Source: Typhlomys cinereus (taxonomy: Eukaryota > Chordata > Mammalia > Rodentia > Platacanthomyidae). From it: a stretch of DNA of 64,000 nucleotides. The notes under the pieces were generated by a model that worked only from the letters and a program-made list of their open reading frames with translations, was not told where the DNA came from and made no database searches. Both the position numbers and the translations under genes were made by a program. Positions 1-11,733 of the stretch are shown piece after piece (the first letter of the stretch is position 1; each line of letters begins with the position of its first letter). The stretch is from contig JALPQD010000926.1 of NCBI GenBank assembly GCA_023101885.1, positions 228,501 through 292,500 of the forward strand, read 5' to 3'.

Positions 1-1000
1 GTATCAATCAGAAGTTTAACACTACCATCTGCATGTAACAAAGAACATGTGGTATTTGTCTTCCTGTGTCTGAGATTCCTTGCTCAATATTGTATTTTCC
101 AGTGCCATTCATTTACCAGCAAATTCCATGATCTCATCCATGTGCATATGTACCACATTTCATTACCCATTTTTCTACTGATGGACATGTAGGCTAATTC
201 CATTTCCGTGCTATTATGGATGGAGCTGCAGTGAACATGGATGCATAAGTGTCTTTACAGTAAGATATAGAATCCTTTGGGAATATTCCTAGAAGTATTA
301 CATCTGCGTAATGTGGTAGCTCTGTTTTTAGCTTTTCTGAGAAAACTCCATATTGGTTTTCAACATGGTTGTACCACTGTACACTCCCACCAACAATGAA
401 TAAGCATTTCCTTTTCTCCACATCCTCATCAGCATTCACTTGTTTGTGTTCTTGATCCTAGTCATTCTGACCGAGAGTGATATTGCAGAGTAATTTTAAT
501 TTGCATTTCCCTGATGATCAAGGAAGTTGCGTACTTTTAATGATTCTTCTTTGATATATGAATTTCTTTTTCTGAAAGTCTTATTGTAGTTCCAGGACCC
601 ATTTTTTAATTGTGTGGTTTGCTTTCTTGATGTTTATTTAGAGATTAGTTTAGAGATTAATTTAGAGATGTTTGTTTAGAGATTAGTCCACAGTCAGATT
701 CATAGAAAAAAAGATTTTTTCCCATTCTATCTTTGCCTTTTTGCATGATTAACAGTTTATTTTGCAAAACAGAAACTTTTTAATTGTTGACTGTTGGTAT
801 TATTTCCTATTCAGAAAATCTTTATCTAGGCCTGTCAATTCAAGTATGCTTCCTACTCTTCTAAAAGTTTCAGATTTTCAGGTTAACCTAACTCTGAGGT
901 TGCTACTATGCTTCCATCTTATCTCGAAGTCCCCTATAAATGTTATTTCTATATTATTATTTTTAATGTCCATGTTGCTTTATAACTAATTTTTGCACTT
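1..1000 (-). repeat. Ancient L1 fragment, ORF2 3' half, antisense
   Basis: The minus strand reads as a decayed L1 ORF2 C-terminal region. Around 194-439 it gives residues resembling the conserved block before the C-terminus (GIFPKDSISYCKDTYASMF), and plus-strand 490-620 resembles the antisense of the segment upstream of it. Frames are broken throughout and divergence is far higher than in the L1s at 6-15 kb and 37-44 kb, so this is an older mammalian L1. The 5' limit near 1,000 is uncertain. A short local tandem of a TTTAGAGATTAG-like unit lies at about 640-690. Confidence 0.75.
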
Positions 1001-1339
1001 TGGGTATGACTGTATAGATGACTGAAGTAAAGCTGTAGGTTCTGTCTCTAGAAAGAGTTATTGGAGTTTTTGCATTTCTGTAGTTAGAAAGACAATGACA
1101 TATAGTATAAATTTGTTTAGGCTGAAAAGAAGATCTGATTTGTTTCTAACATAGGGTGGTAATTCGAAAAAGTATACTGGGTGTTCTTTGCTTTAGAGAT
1201 TATTAAAGAATAGAGATTAAGAGACACAATTTCGCTCACCTTAAATGCACACATCAGAGAAATGCCTAGATCTGGCATTAAGTACAGGTATAACTTCTAA
1301 GCATTCGACCAGGTCACTGCTTTGACATCAGGTGTTATG

Positions 1340-1363
1340 TCCTCTTTCTCAGCTTTTCCTCAG
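1340..1363 (+). other. Putative splice acceptor upstream of the OR2G2-like CDS
   Basis: A pyrimidine-rich stretch ends in AG at 1352 and again at 1363, with 22 bases between the second AG and the ATG. OR genes usually have their coding exon joined to one or more upstream non-coding exons. RNA data would be needed to decide between the two AGs. Confidence 0.45.
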
Positions 1364-1385
1364 CATCTGGGCATATACTTTAAAC

Positions 1386-2339
1386 ATGAGGACAGGGAAG
1401 AGTGCCAACGAGACCACCATAGCAGGGTTCATCTTGTTGGGGTTTTCTGATCACCCTCAGTTACAGAAGATCCTGTTTGTGCTCATCCTGGTCTTGTATT
1501 TACTAACAATTTTGGGTAACACCACCATCATTCTGGTTTCTTGCCTGGAGCCCAAACTACGTGTACCCATGTACTTCTTCCTCTCACACCTCTCCTTCCT
1601 GGACCTCTGTTTCACCAGCAGCATAATTCCTCAGCTTCTAGTCAATCTGGGAGGGTCAGATAAGTCCATCACCTACGGGGGCTGTGTGGTTCAGCTCTAT
1701 GTTTCCTTGGCCTTGGGATCCACGGAGTGTGTTCTGTTGGCAGTGATGTCCTATGATCGCTATGTTGCTGTATGCCGTCCACTCCATTACGCCGTTGTCA
1801 TGCATCCTCGACTTTGTCATACCTTGGCATCTGTGGCATGGCTCAGTGGACTGGCCACCACCTTGGTCCAGTCCACTCTCACCCTGCAGCTGCCCTTCTG
1901 TGGGCATCATCGTGTGGATCACTTTATCTGCGAGGTCCCTGTCCTCCTCAAACTGGCCTGTGTGGACACCACCTTCAACCAAGCTGAGCTCTTTGTGGCC
2001 AGTGTCCTTTTCCTGATAGTGCCAGTTTCGCTCATCCTGATCTCTTATGGTTACATTGGCCAGGCGGTTCTGAGGATCAAGTCAGCTGCAGGGAGGCAGA
2101 AAGCCTTTGGGACCTGTTCCTCCCATCTCATGGTTGTTGTCATCTTCTATGGGACCATCATCTTCATGTACCTGCAACCAGCCAAGAGCCGATCCAAGGA
2201 CCAGGGAAAGTTTGTTTCCCTCTTTTACACAGTTGTCACCCCCATGTTGAACCCCTTGATTTATACTCTGAGAAATAGAGAGATTAAAGGAGCAATGAAG
2301 AAAGTACTGGAGAAGCTTGTGGGAAGAAATTTTCCATGA
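1386..2339 (+). CDS. OR2G2: Olfactory receptor, family 2 subfamily G, OR2G2-like
   Basis: This is a seven-transmembrane odorant receptor of 317 aa in one uninterrupted coding exon; such receptors act in olfactory neuron cilia through Golf and adenylyl cyclase. Visible OR hallmarks are the N-glycosylation site N8-E-T, the PMYFFLS motif at 61-67, disulfide cysteines C100 and C182, [10 protein letters not shown] at 121-130, [10 protein letters not shown] at 239-248 and PMLNPLIY at 286-293. Residues 11-56 and 150-290 match my recollection of human OR2G2 closely. The frame is open further upstream, but the ATG at 1386 (A at -3) gives the usual OR N-terminus. Polypyrimidine/AG sites at 1340-1363 could be the acceptor for a 5' non-coding exon. 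R59 replaces the usual His of LHTPMYF. The next gene is the OR2G3-like receptor, same strand, as in human. No lesion is seen. The subfamily call is inferred without alignment. Confidence 0.87.
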   Translation: MRTGKSANETTIAGFILLGFSDHPQLQKILFVLILVLYLLTILGNTTIILVSCLEPKLRVPMYFFLSHLSFLDLCFTSSIIPQLLVNLGGSDKSITYGGCVVQLYVSLALGSTECVLLAVMSYDRYVAVCRPLHYAVVMHPRLCHTLASVAWLSGLATTLVQSTLTLQLPFCGHHRVDHFICEVPVLLKLACVDTTFNQAELFVASVLFLIVPVSLILISYGYIGQAVLRIKSAAGRQKAFGTCSSHLMVVVIFYGTIIFMYLQPAKSRSKDQGKFVSLFYTVVTPMLNPLIYTLRNREIKGAMKKVLEKLVGRNFP

Positions 2340-4195
2340 TTTCCAATTTTATTTTAAATCAATGCTGCTATGAACATCTTTTGTGTGGCAAGAACTATAT
2401 GGCCTCTTCCCATAGGCTTTGGGGTCATTGTTGTTTCCTCTTGACTAAAGAATTGTAATATTTGTTTCTTAAAATACTACAGAATACATATTAATATCTA
2501 TTGTCAACTTGGGCACTACCCACTAATACTGCAAGCTGAGTCCTGTAATTAATTAATGATTCAGGTTTTTTTTTCAAGCATTCCTTTTAGAGCTTTAAGC
2601 TCATTTCTGTAAATCCTTTATCAGGTTGCCTACATGCAAGAATATTGAGAACGTTTATCCCAGACTATCACTTTTACTTTGTATGGCAAGGAACACATGT
2701 CTCTGAAACTTTATCTCATTCTGGATAAATAAATATATAGTTCATTTGTTTGTATAAATGCAGCTGATATGGGTGAATGCTGGGTAAACTCAAATGGAAT
2801 TATTTTATTGCAGCCTGCACTTCATCCATTTACCTCATGGGAGAGATGTGTAGATGTCCTAACAGCTTCAGGACAGAGGGTTGAACTAAAGGCACCAGGC
2901 ACAAGATGGAAGGGAAATGTCTCTCTGGTTGAATAAATGAATCACGTATCTATCTAGTTGTTGCCAAAATAATAACACCTCCTACTGTTAATCATAACTC
3001 TGCTTCTCTATACAAAACTTTTCAAAATAATTTTAAGATGTACACTTTAGATAAATACCTAAGCTGATCTAATTGTTCACACCAACACTGACCTTGTATC
3101 ATATGCATCTTGACCCTTGAAATCTTTGTATGAATGTAGAGTATCATATGTCTACACCATTCCTATACAGTAAGCATTTGGTTCACTTAATTTATAACGG
3201 GAAATAATATTTTATGTTTAGATTAACACAACGTCTGAAGTGAATTCAGAATATTGAATGAGAACTTTGGAGGTGTTAATATATTTACTATTTCAAATAA
3301 ACAATAAGAACTCAAAGTACGTCCATTTCTAACGTATTGCTGGCTTCTGTGCTCTTAGCACTTATGCAATTGATTCCTTGATTGTTTACTTGTCCATTGC
3401 TTACATTTTTAAGGTGTAGGGTCTAAGTACTCATTATGTACTAATTACTAGGCATAGGAAGAACATTAGAAGCATTACAAGTGAATTCATTGCCACCAGT
3501 GGTTATAAAAATCACTGTAAGATAATAAGGGGAGTGAAGTGGAGATGAGGGGAAGGAAACTATAGTGTTTTTTTAATAGAAAGGAAGGCATCTGAGGGTT
3601 TCTTGAGTAAGTGGTTGTAAACCATGACCTCCACAAAGCTTCAGTCACCCCAGAGGCCCACGCGGAAGGGTAAGATAAAGAAGGGAAAGGTCTAGTTGTG
3701 AGACTGCTGTGTACAAGACAAGTCAACCCAGATACCAGACCCAGGTTTTTTGGTGTATGTGACTCAACACTATTCAAACTCCTGAGTTTCAGACCTCTTC
3801 TGCCTAACTGTCCTCTAGTTCCCTGTTGCTTCTATCTTAGAATGACCATGATATGTGCTCGTTCCTTATAAATTCCTCTTAAATTTAGAGCATTTAAACC
3901 AACTCTGTTTTGAGCAGAGATATTTCAGATTCGTCAGTAGTTCTGAGAAATCTACCTTCCCCACAGTGATACTTTCATTTCTTTTCGGGAATGATGCTTG
4001 TTCTCTGTATGTAGGCAGATGTTTTGCTTTCTACAGTGTTTTGACACCAGTAAACACGTTGATCATGAAAGGTCCAATATACAAACTTGGAGGTCATGCA
4101 AGTGTGTTGCAAAGGTTCTTTGCAGGGCAGTTATGGAACTGAATGCTGACGAAAGATCTGCTTCTTTTATCAGAATAGAAATTGCTACGTATCAT
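2340..4195. other. Intergenic, no gene seen
   Basis: AT-rich sequence downstream of the first OR. Several AATAAA-like motifs occur, for example near 2,725, and could end the OR transcript. About 2,355-2,740 is weakly reminiscent of old antisense L1, but I cannot support it. The short open frames here have no recognisable product. Confidence 0.6.
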
Positions 4196-4199
4196 GGTA

Positions 4200-4498
4200 C
4201 AGTGTGCGTATGTGTACCATGTGTGTACATGCATGTGTGAAGACCAGAAGTGTAAGGCGAGTGTCCTTGATTTCCCTATGCCTTATTTTTTGGGACAGAT
4301 CTCTCTCTAAACCTGGAGCTCACTATTATGCTACATTGGTTGACTGCAAAGTCCCAGGGGTCCTTCTGTTTGCCCGCCCCGCACTGAGGTTGCAGGTATG
4401 TGCTGTTGTACCCACATTTTTGTGTGGGTTGTAAAAATCTGAATCCAGGGTTTTCTACTTATGTGGCAAGCAGTTTGCCAACTGAGAGCAGAATACCT
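4200..4498 (-). repeat. B4-like rodent SINE, antisense
   Basis: Read on the minus strand, this starts with a tRNA/ID-like segment (GCTCTCAGTTGGCAAACTGC) followed by a B1/7SL-like part with the antisense landmarks of a rodent composite SINE. The plus strand carries the telltale ACCTGGAGCTC and GGTATGTGCTG blocks. It is substantially diverged. The name B4 is from memory of the family's ID-B1 structure. Confidence 0.55.
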
Positions 4499-4513
4499 CC
4501 AAAGCCCCTCCTT

Positions 4514-4746
4514 AGTCTTTTATCTTCAGTTAGGAAGTGTCCTTCGATATCAATCAGGATGCAGCCAAGGGTGGTGAAGGAAAAACAAAACTGAAAACAA
4601 CAACAAACCATAATTCAGAACACCAAAGACCCTCCATTAATTACCTGGAACCAAATCAGCCAAATCTCTCCCTATCATAAACCTAAGGAAACCTTGGAGA
4701 AGAGTGGGCAGCAAGATTGTAAGAGCCTAAAGATGGGGAGGACCAA
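4514..4746 (+). repeat. L1 3'UTR segment forming one arm of an inverted repeat
   Basis: This is sense L1 3'UTR of the older subfamily. It is the near-perfect reverse complement of 5,472-5,697. Over the 219-bp core (4,528-4,746) I count two substitutions, plus a few extra bases at the outer end near 4,522-4,527. Both arms share many bases not present in the comparable old-subfamily copy at 46,083-46,325, so they derive from the same L1 copy. Confidence 0.85.
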
Positions 4747-4749
4747 CTA

Positions 4750-4985
4750 TGAAAAAATATTGAAGAAAAAGACAGTTTCTTTAGTAAATGCTATAAAAGG
4801 ATCTGTGTATATTCACAATATGAAACTGAATTTTTGGGGGGGCATGCAAATTGAAATGCATTTGTAACGATTCTTAGTTTTTAAGGTTCCGAAATTGTAA
4901 AAGTAGAATAGACTTAACTTTTTAGGCCTCCTGTTGATTCTATTACTCATAGAATACATTCTGTAACAATTCTTAATTTTTATGG
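4750..4985 (+). repeat. Probable ancient L1 ORF2 remnant with an internal 98-bp-spaced duplication
   Basis: Bases 4,760-4,835 resemble a decayed sense L1 ORF2 segment (AGACAGTTTCTTTAGTAAATG). Next to it, a roughly 35-bp block at about 4,863 recurs about 98 bp later, at 4,961, with four or five differences. The second copy abuts the polyT end of the adjacent minus-strand L1. Confidence 0.4.
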
Positions 4986-6559
4986 TTCTGAAATTTTTTC
5001 TCCCACATTTTATTTTTTCCTAATCATACAAGCTCAATAGGTACCCCCATCCTCTCCCTCCTTCCTTCCCTCCCCAGTTATCCCTTCTTGCACTCTTCCC
5101 CTTTTCCCCCTTTATTTCACTCCTTCCCTCTCTCTACCTCTCCCAGTGCCTCCCCCTTTCTCTCTCCCATCCCTTGGAGCATCCTTTTGTGTGAATGCCA
5201 AACCTCCCTCTGAATCCTCTATCCTAGTGAGGGTTCAGGACTTAGTGGCATGGCTCAGAGCCCATTCTTGGGGTCCCTGTTAATATGTGAACTCTATTAT
5301 GATTGTTTAATCCCTTGCCTCTAAGGATCCTACTGCCTGGAGCCTTCTTTCCTGTGATCCATGCTAGACTTTGGGGGGGGGGTCGTTGACATGTCAGCCA
5401 TTGTGCAGGTCAGGCAAAGTCCAATTCTGGCTACTGCAGTCCTAACTTGTGTGGAGTATCTTGCATATCGTTGGTCCTCCCCATCTTTAGGCTCTTACAA
5501 TCTTGCTGCCCACTCTTCTCCAAGGTTTCCTTAGGTTTATGATAGGGAGAGATTTGGCTGATTTGGTTCCAGGTGATTAATGGAGGGTCTTTGGTGTTCT
5601 GAATTATGGTTTGTTGTTGTTTTCAGTTTTGTTTTTCCTTCACCACCCTTGGCTGCATCCTGATTGATATTGAAGGACACTTCCTAACTGAAAAGACTAT
5701 GTTTAAATGAAGATCTTAATATAAGAGGAGACTCAAGGTAGATGGAAGAATAGGAGTAGGACACAGCAGTGTGTGTGAGGGGGAAAAGGGGTCAGTGTCC
5801 CATTTTCCGGATGGTTGCCATCTATCTGCCAGTCCATATACCTTCCCTGATTGGTGAGAACAAGCCTGCTCAGTGGCACGTGACCAGCTCTGGTGAGCTG
5901 CACCAGATGCCTTGCCACTTACCTGCAATACTTTACAGTGGCCTGTTTCCTCTACTGAAGTGCGACCCCCTCTCTCTTTCTGTTTTTTGAAGCCCTCCTT
6001 CCCCTTTCCTCCTGTTTGCAATCTTTGCAATTACAGTAGGTATTGCAGAGATTTACCTTTGAATATGTCACTAAGTGGGTTTGGTACTAGGATTCACTTA
6101 TTAGGGAGTACATATGGTTTCTAACTTTCTGTGTCTGGGAACTTCACTCAATATAATTTTTTTTTAATTCCATCCATTTCCCATCAAATTTCTTTAATTC
6201 ATCTTTTTGATGGCTGAGTAGTATTCCATTGTATAGATGTACCACATTTTCCTTATCCACTCGTCAACTGTTGGGCATTTGGGTTGATTCCGTAACCTTG
6301 CTATTGTAAACAATGCTGCTATCAACATGGTTGTGCTTGTGTCATTGAGGTGAATTTTTGCTGTATGGGGGATTATTCCCAGAAGTGGAATAGCAGGGTC
6401 ATATGTCATTTCAATCTTTAACTTTTTTAGAAATTGGCATGCTGATCAACAGAGTGGTTGTATAAGCCTGCATTCCCACCAGCAATGTAGGAGAGTTCCC
6501 TTCTCTCCAAATCCTCTCCAGCATTTGGTGTTGTTTGTACTGTGGATTTTTGCTATCCT
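4986..6559 (-). mobile_element. 5'-truncated older L1: ORF2 3' end plus 3'UTR
   Basis: On the minus strand, 6,559 to about 6,190 encodes a broken ORF2 C-terminus ([10 protein letters not shown] and [18 protein letters not shown] are recognisable). It is followed by the L1 3'UTR with its pyrimidine-rich complement of the G-rich tract at 5,040-5,170, and a T-rich 3' end at about 4,995-5,010. The 3' terminus (GGTACC...GAGCTTGTATGA on the minus strand) is that of the older subfamily, shared with 45.7-46.75 kb. The 5' end lies against the left TSD of the large L1 inserted at 6,576. Confidence 0.85.
5472..5697 (-). repeat. Second arm of the L1 inverted repeat
   Basis: This lies within the 3'UTR of the minus-strand L1 and pairs with 4,514-4,746 across a spacer of about 725 bp. 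The arms face each other and could form a hairpin. Confidence 0.85.
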
Positions 6560-6575
6560 GAAACATAGGATTCTT

Positions 6576-7604
6576 TTTTTATTTTTTTTATTACCACTCA
6601 CTCAAACTTAACAGGTACACCTGTTCCTTCTCTCCCTCCATCCCCGCCACCCCCCTGTGTCCACTTCCCCTCCTTCTTCCCTCCCCATTCCCCAGTGCCT
6701 CCCCCTCCCATCCCCGGAGCATCCTTTAATGAGCATGCCAAACTCTCCTCTGAGTCCTCCTCTCCGATGAGGTGCAAGGACCCAGTGGCATTTCACAGAA
6801 CCGTTTCCTGTGTTCCCTTTAAGCATAGGAACCCTACTGTGGCTGTCAATCCATTGCCGCCAAGGATCCTAGTGCCTTAATAAATGCTAGACTTTGTGGG
6901 GTCAGTAGTGTGTTGGACATTGTGCAGGGCACGCAAAGTCCAAATATGATTGCTTCGGCCCAAACTTGTGTGGAGTATCTTGCATATCATTACTCCTCCC
7001 ATCCTTCTGCTCTTACAATCTTACCGCCCTCTCTTCCGCAAATTTCCCTGAGTTTCAGGATAGGGAGAGATTAGGCTGGGCTAGTTCCAGGTGGTTGATA
7101 TAGACTCTCTGATGTTCCAAATTATGGTTTGTTGATTTTTTTTTTTTCAGTTTTGCTGTTCCTGCAATGCCCTTGGTTCCATCCTGATGGGTATTGGATA
7201 TCGCCCCCTGGCTAGAGATAAAAACCTGTTAAATTAGAGTCTTGTTATAAGAGTATATTCAAGGGTAGATGTAATAAAAGTAGGAAACCACAGTGAGAGA
7301 GGGGTCAATCGCCCATTTGCGAAATGGTTACTTTCTATCTGCTAGACTATATGCCCTCCCCTTCTGATAAGATCATACCCCATCTGTTGTAAATGATCAG
7401 GAAGGAAAGTCTGTAAACTTAACCAGGTGTCTCATTACTTACTTGCAGTCCTTGATGGTGGCCTATTTGCTCTGCTGTAACATGGTCCCCTCTCTCCTTG
7501 TTACTGGTGTGTCCCTCCTTCCCCATCCCTCCTGTTCATAATCTTTGCAATTACTGTGGGTATTACAGAGATTTATCTTTGAGTGTCTCTAAGTGGGTTG
7601 GATA
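6576..7604 (-). repeat. L1 3'UTR of the full-length minus-strand element
   Basis: It runs from the ORF2 stop at 7,605 to the tail at 6,576. It contains the complement of the G-rich polypurine tract at 6,615-6,720. Small lesions are present, but it is otherwise collinear with 43,045-44,040. Confidence 0.85.
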
Positions 7605-8985
7605 CTAGGAGCCACCTATTAGGGAGTACATACGGTGTGTAATTTTCTGTGTCTGGGATACTTCACTCAGTATAATGGTTTCTAATTCCATCCATTTCCT
7701 GGCAAATTCCATTAATTCATCGTTTTTGATGGCTGAGTAGTACTCCATCGTATAGATGTACCACATTTTCCTTATCCACTCGTCAACTGTTGGACATTTG
7801 GGTTGATTCCATGACTTTGCTATTGTAAACAGTGCTGCTATGAACATGGTCATGCTTCTGCTATCGAAGTGAATTTTTGCTGTATGGGGGGTTATTCCCA
7901 AAAGTGGAATTGCAGGGTCATATGGCATTTGAATCTTTAACTTCTTTAAGAATCTCCAGATGGCTCGCCAGAGTCGCTATATGAGCCTGCATTCCCACCA
8001 GCAATGTAGGAGAGTTCCCCTCTCTCCACATCCTCTCCAGCATTTGTTGTTTGTATTGTGGATTTTTGCCATCCAGACTGGGGTGAGACGATATCTCAGG
8101 GAAGTTTTGATTTGCATTTCCCTGATGGCTAAGGAAGTGGAGCATTTTTTCAGATATTTGTTAGACATTTTAATTTCATCCCTGGTAAAGTTTCTTTTGA
8201 GTTCCAAGGCCCATTTTTTAATTAGGCCATTGTTTTCCTTGGAGTTTAGTTTTCTAAGTTCTTTCTGCACTCTGGACAGCAGAGCTCTATCAGATATGTG
8301 GTTAGTGAAGATTTTCTCCCATTCTGTGGGTTGCCTTTCAGCTCCCGTTACAATCTCTTTATCTGAACAGAAGCTCTTTACTTTCACAAGGTCCCAACTG
8401 TTGAGAGTTGGTAGCAGTGACTGTGCCATTGGATATCTGTTTAGGAACTGTTGGCTTAGCCCAATCAGCTCGAGGGAGTTCCCTATCCTTTCAACTATGG
8501 TTTTTATAGTCTCTGGCCTTATATCAAGGTCCTTGATCCATTTGGAATTAAGTCTTGTACATGGTGACAAGTACGGGTCCAGTTTTAATCTGTATGTGGA
8601 GATCCAGTTTTGCCAGCACCATTTGTTGAAGATACTGTTCTTTTTCCATTGGACTTTTTGGGCCCCTTTGTCAAAGATCAAATGGCTGTAATTTTGTGGG
8701 CTTTTATCTGGGTCTTCAACCCTTATCCATTGATCTGTGTGTCTATTTTGGAGCCAATACCAGGCTGTTTTTATAACTATGGATTTGTAGTATAGACTAA
8801 GGTTTGGTATGGTGATACCTCCAGCCGTGTTTTTGTTACTCAGGATTGTCTTTGCTATCCTGGGTCTTTTGTGCCTCCATATGAATTTTGAGATTGTTTG
8901 GTCAACTTCTTTGAAGAATTGCTTTGGGATTTTAATTGATATAGCATTGAATTTGTATATTTCCTTTGGTAGGTGGCCTTTTTTA

Positions 8986-9490
8986 AAATTTGTATGCATT
9001 TTATTTTTTATTTTTTTAAACACTTTTTATTATCTCCGCTCATAGAAACTTAATAGGTACACCGGTTCCCTCCCTCCCTCCTCCTCCCCCCCGACCCCTC
9101 TGCTTACGCTCCCTGACTCCTTCCTCCCCGACCCCCCAATGCCTCCCCTCCGCCAATCCCCAGAGAATCCTTTAATGTGCATGTCAAACTCTCCTCTGGG
9201 TCCTCCTCTCCGATGATGTACAAGGACCCAGCGGCATTTCCCTGAACCCTTTCCTTTGTTCCCCTTAAGCATAGGAACACTATTTTGGCTGTCAATCCCT
9301 TGCCTCCAAGGATCTTGGTGCTTTTAGCATATGCTAGACTTTGTGGGGTCAATAGTGTGTTGGACATTGTGCAGGGCATGCAAAGTCCAATTATGATTGC
9401 TTCGGCCCTAACTTGTGTGGAGTATCTTGCATATCATTGCTCCTCCCATCCTTGTGCTCTTACAATCTTACCGCCCCCTCTTCTGCAAAT
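8986..9490 (-). mobile_element. L1 3'UTR piece joined directly to ORF2, with host duplication
   Basis: A T-rich tail at about 8,990-9,030 and an L1 3'UTR (to 9,490) lie inside ORF2. At 9,490/9,491 the 3'UTR (GCAAATTT) is joined to ORF2 sequence that continues upward as the host element. About 150 bases of ORF2 (9,491-9,640) also occur just below the insert (8,840-8,985). No normal short TSD is visible. Confidence 0.75.
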
Positions 9491-10971
9491 TTCAGGATTG
9501 TCTTTGCTATCCTGGGTCTTTTGTGCCTCCATATGAATTTTGAGATTGTTTGGTCAACTTGTTTAAAGAATTGCTTTGAGATTTTAATTGGTATAGCATT
9601 GAATTTGTATAGTGCCTTTGGTAGGATGGTCATTTTTATGATGTTGATTCTGCCAATCCAGGAACACGGGAGGTCTTTCCACCTTCTGGTGTCTTCTGCA
9701 ATTTCTTTCTTTAGGGTTTTAAAGTTTTCATTGTAAAGGTCTTTTACTTCCTTAGTTAGGTTTAAACCAAGGTATTTCATTTTTTTAGGAGCTATAGTAA
9801 ATGGGATTGTTTCTCTAAGGGCCTTTTCACTTCTTTCATTCTGGCATACAGGAAGGCCTCTGATTTTTGCACATTTATTTTGTATCCTGCTGAACTTCTC
9901 AATTAGTTCCAGGAGCTTCCTGGTGGAGTTTTTGGGATCACTCAGGTATAAGATCATGTCATCTGCAAATGGGGATAGCTTGACTTCTTCCTTGCCGATT
10001 TGAATCCCTTTTATGTCCCTTTCTTGTCTTATGGCTTCAGCTAAGACTTCAAGTTCAATATTGAATAGAAGTGGTGAGAGTGGACAGCCAAGTCTAGTTC
10101 CTGATCGAAGTGGGAGTGCTTCCAGTTTTTCCCCATTGAGTTAGAATCCTTGCTGTGGGCTTGTTGTATACAGCTTTTATTATATTGATAAAGGTTCCTT
10201 CCATTCCTACTGTCTCTAGCGTTTTGATCATAAAAGGCTGTTGGATCTTGTCAAAAGCTTTTTCTGCATCTATTGAGAGTATTATGTGGTCTTGGGCTTT
10301 GGACTGGTTTATATGATGAATTACATGTACTGATTTGTATACATTGAACCAACCTTGTGTGCTGGGGATAAAGCCTACTTGGTCCCCATGGATGATCTTT
10401 TTGAATCTGATTTGCTAAGACTTTGTTGAGAATCTTTGCATCTGTGTTCATCAGAGAGACCGGCATATAGTTTTCTTTTTCAAGTGTATCTTTATTAGGT
10501 TTTGGGATTAAGATGATATTAGCTTCATAGAAGGAATTTGGTAGTGTTCCTTCCTTTGCTATTTGATGGAACAGTTTAAGGAGTATTGGTGTTATTATCT
10601 CCTTAAATGTCTGGTAGAACTCTGTGCTGAATCCATCTGGTCCAGGACATTTTTTGGTGGGAAGATTCAAGATTACTTCCTCAATTTCCTCATATGTTAT
10701 AGGACTATTTAAATAACTCACAACTTCCTGATTCAATTTAGGTAAGTTGTGTTTACTTAGGAATTCATCCATCTCTTTTGTGTTGTCAAACTTCACAGAG
10801 TATAAGTTTTTGAAATATGACATTATAATTTTCTGGATTTCTTGGGTATCAGTAGTGATAACTCCATTTTCATTTCTAATTTTGTTAATTTGGGTTTTCT
10901 CTCTCTTGCTTTTGGTTAATTTAGCTAAGGGTGTATCAATCTTATTGATTTTTTCAAAGAACCGGCTTTTT

Positions 10972-11733
10972 AAATTTAAAAAAAAAATTTTTTATTTTAA
11001 TACATTTTTTATTATTATTTCAGCTCATACAAACTTAATAGGTACACCAGTTCCGTCCCTCCCTCCTCCTCCCCCCGAACCCCCTCCTTTCCCTCCTCTC
11101 ACCCCTCCCGCCCCATCCCCCCGTGCCTCCCGCCCCAATTCCCAGAGTCCTTTCTTGTGCATGCCTGACTCTCCTCTGGGCCTCCTCTGATGACGTACAA
11201 GGACCCAGTGGCATTTCCCTGAACCCTTTCCTGTGTTCCCCTTAAGCATAGGAACACTACTGTGGCTGTCAATCCCTTGCCTCCAAGGATTTTGGTGCCT
11301 TTAGCAGATGCTAGACTTTGTGAGGTCAATAGTGTGTTGGACATTGCGCCGGGCATGCAATGTCCAATTATGATTGCTTCAGCCCTAACTTGTGTGGAGT
11401 ATCTTGCCATATGACCCTGCGATTCCACTTTTGGTTATAAGTATTACATCTACCCTTGAATGTGCTCTTATAATAAGACTCCAGTTTAACAACTTTCTGT
11501 CTCTGGCCAGGGGGTGACATACAGTGCCCATCACGATGGAGTGAAGGGCATTGCAGGAGCAACAAAACTGCAAAAGAAAATCAACGAACCACTATCCAGA
11601 ACTTCAGAGACTCTATATCAACCACCTAGAACTAGGCCAGACTAATCTCTCCCCATCCTGAAGCTCAGGGTCATTTGCGGAAGAGGGGGCGGTAAGAGTG
11701 TCAGAGCAAAAGGATGGGAGGAGCAATGATTTG
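10972..11733 (-). mobile_element. 5'-inverted (twin-primed) L1 3' end nested in ORF2
   Basis: It is flanked by a perfect 16-bp TSD (AAAGAACCGGCTTTTT) at 10,956-10,971 and 11,734-11,749. From the tail (T-rich, about 10,972-11,020) to about 11,408 the L1 3'UTR runs on the minus strand. From about 11,406 to 11,733 it runs on the plus strand, which is the usual sign of twin priming. The inverted part starts with a few ORF2 C-terminal codons (HMTLRFHF-like, at 11,409-11,434), then jumps directly into the 3'UTR and so lacks several hundred bases internally. Confidence 0.92.

Noticed and set aside
1332..1385. Upstream extension of the first OR (and 23,091-23,108 for the second)
   Set aside because: The extensions begin with GTG and cross likely splice acceptors. 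The ATGs at 1,386 and 23,109 give normal OR N-termini.
1656..1987. Antisense and shifted frames inside the first OR; also those at 23,352-23,899 and 55,688-56,298
   Set aside because: They are shadows of conserved OR coding sequence.
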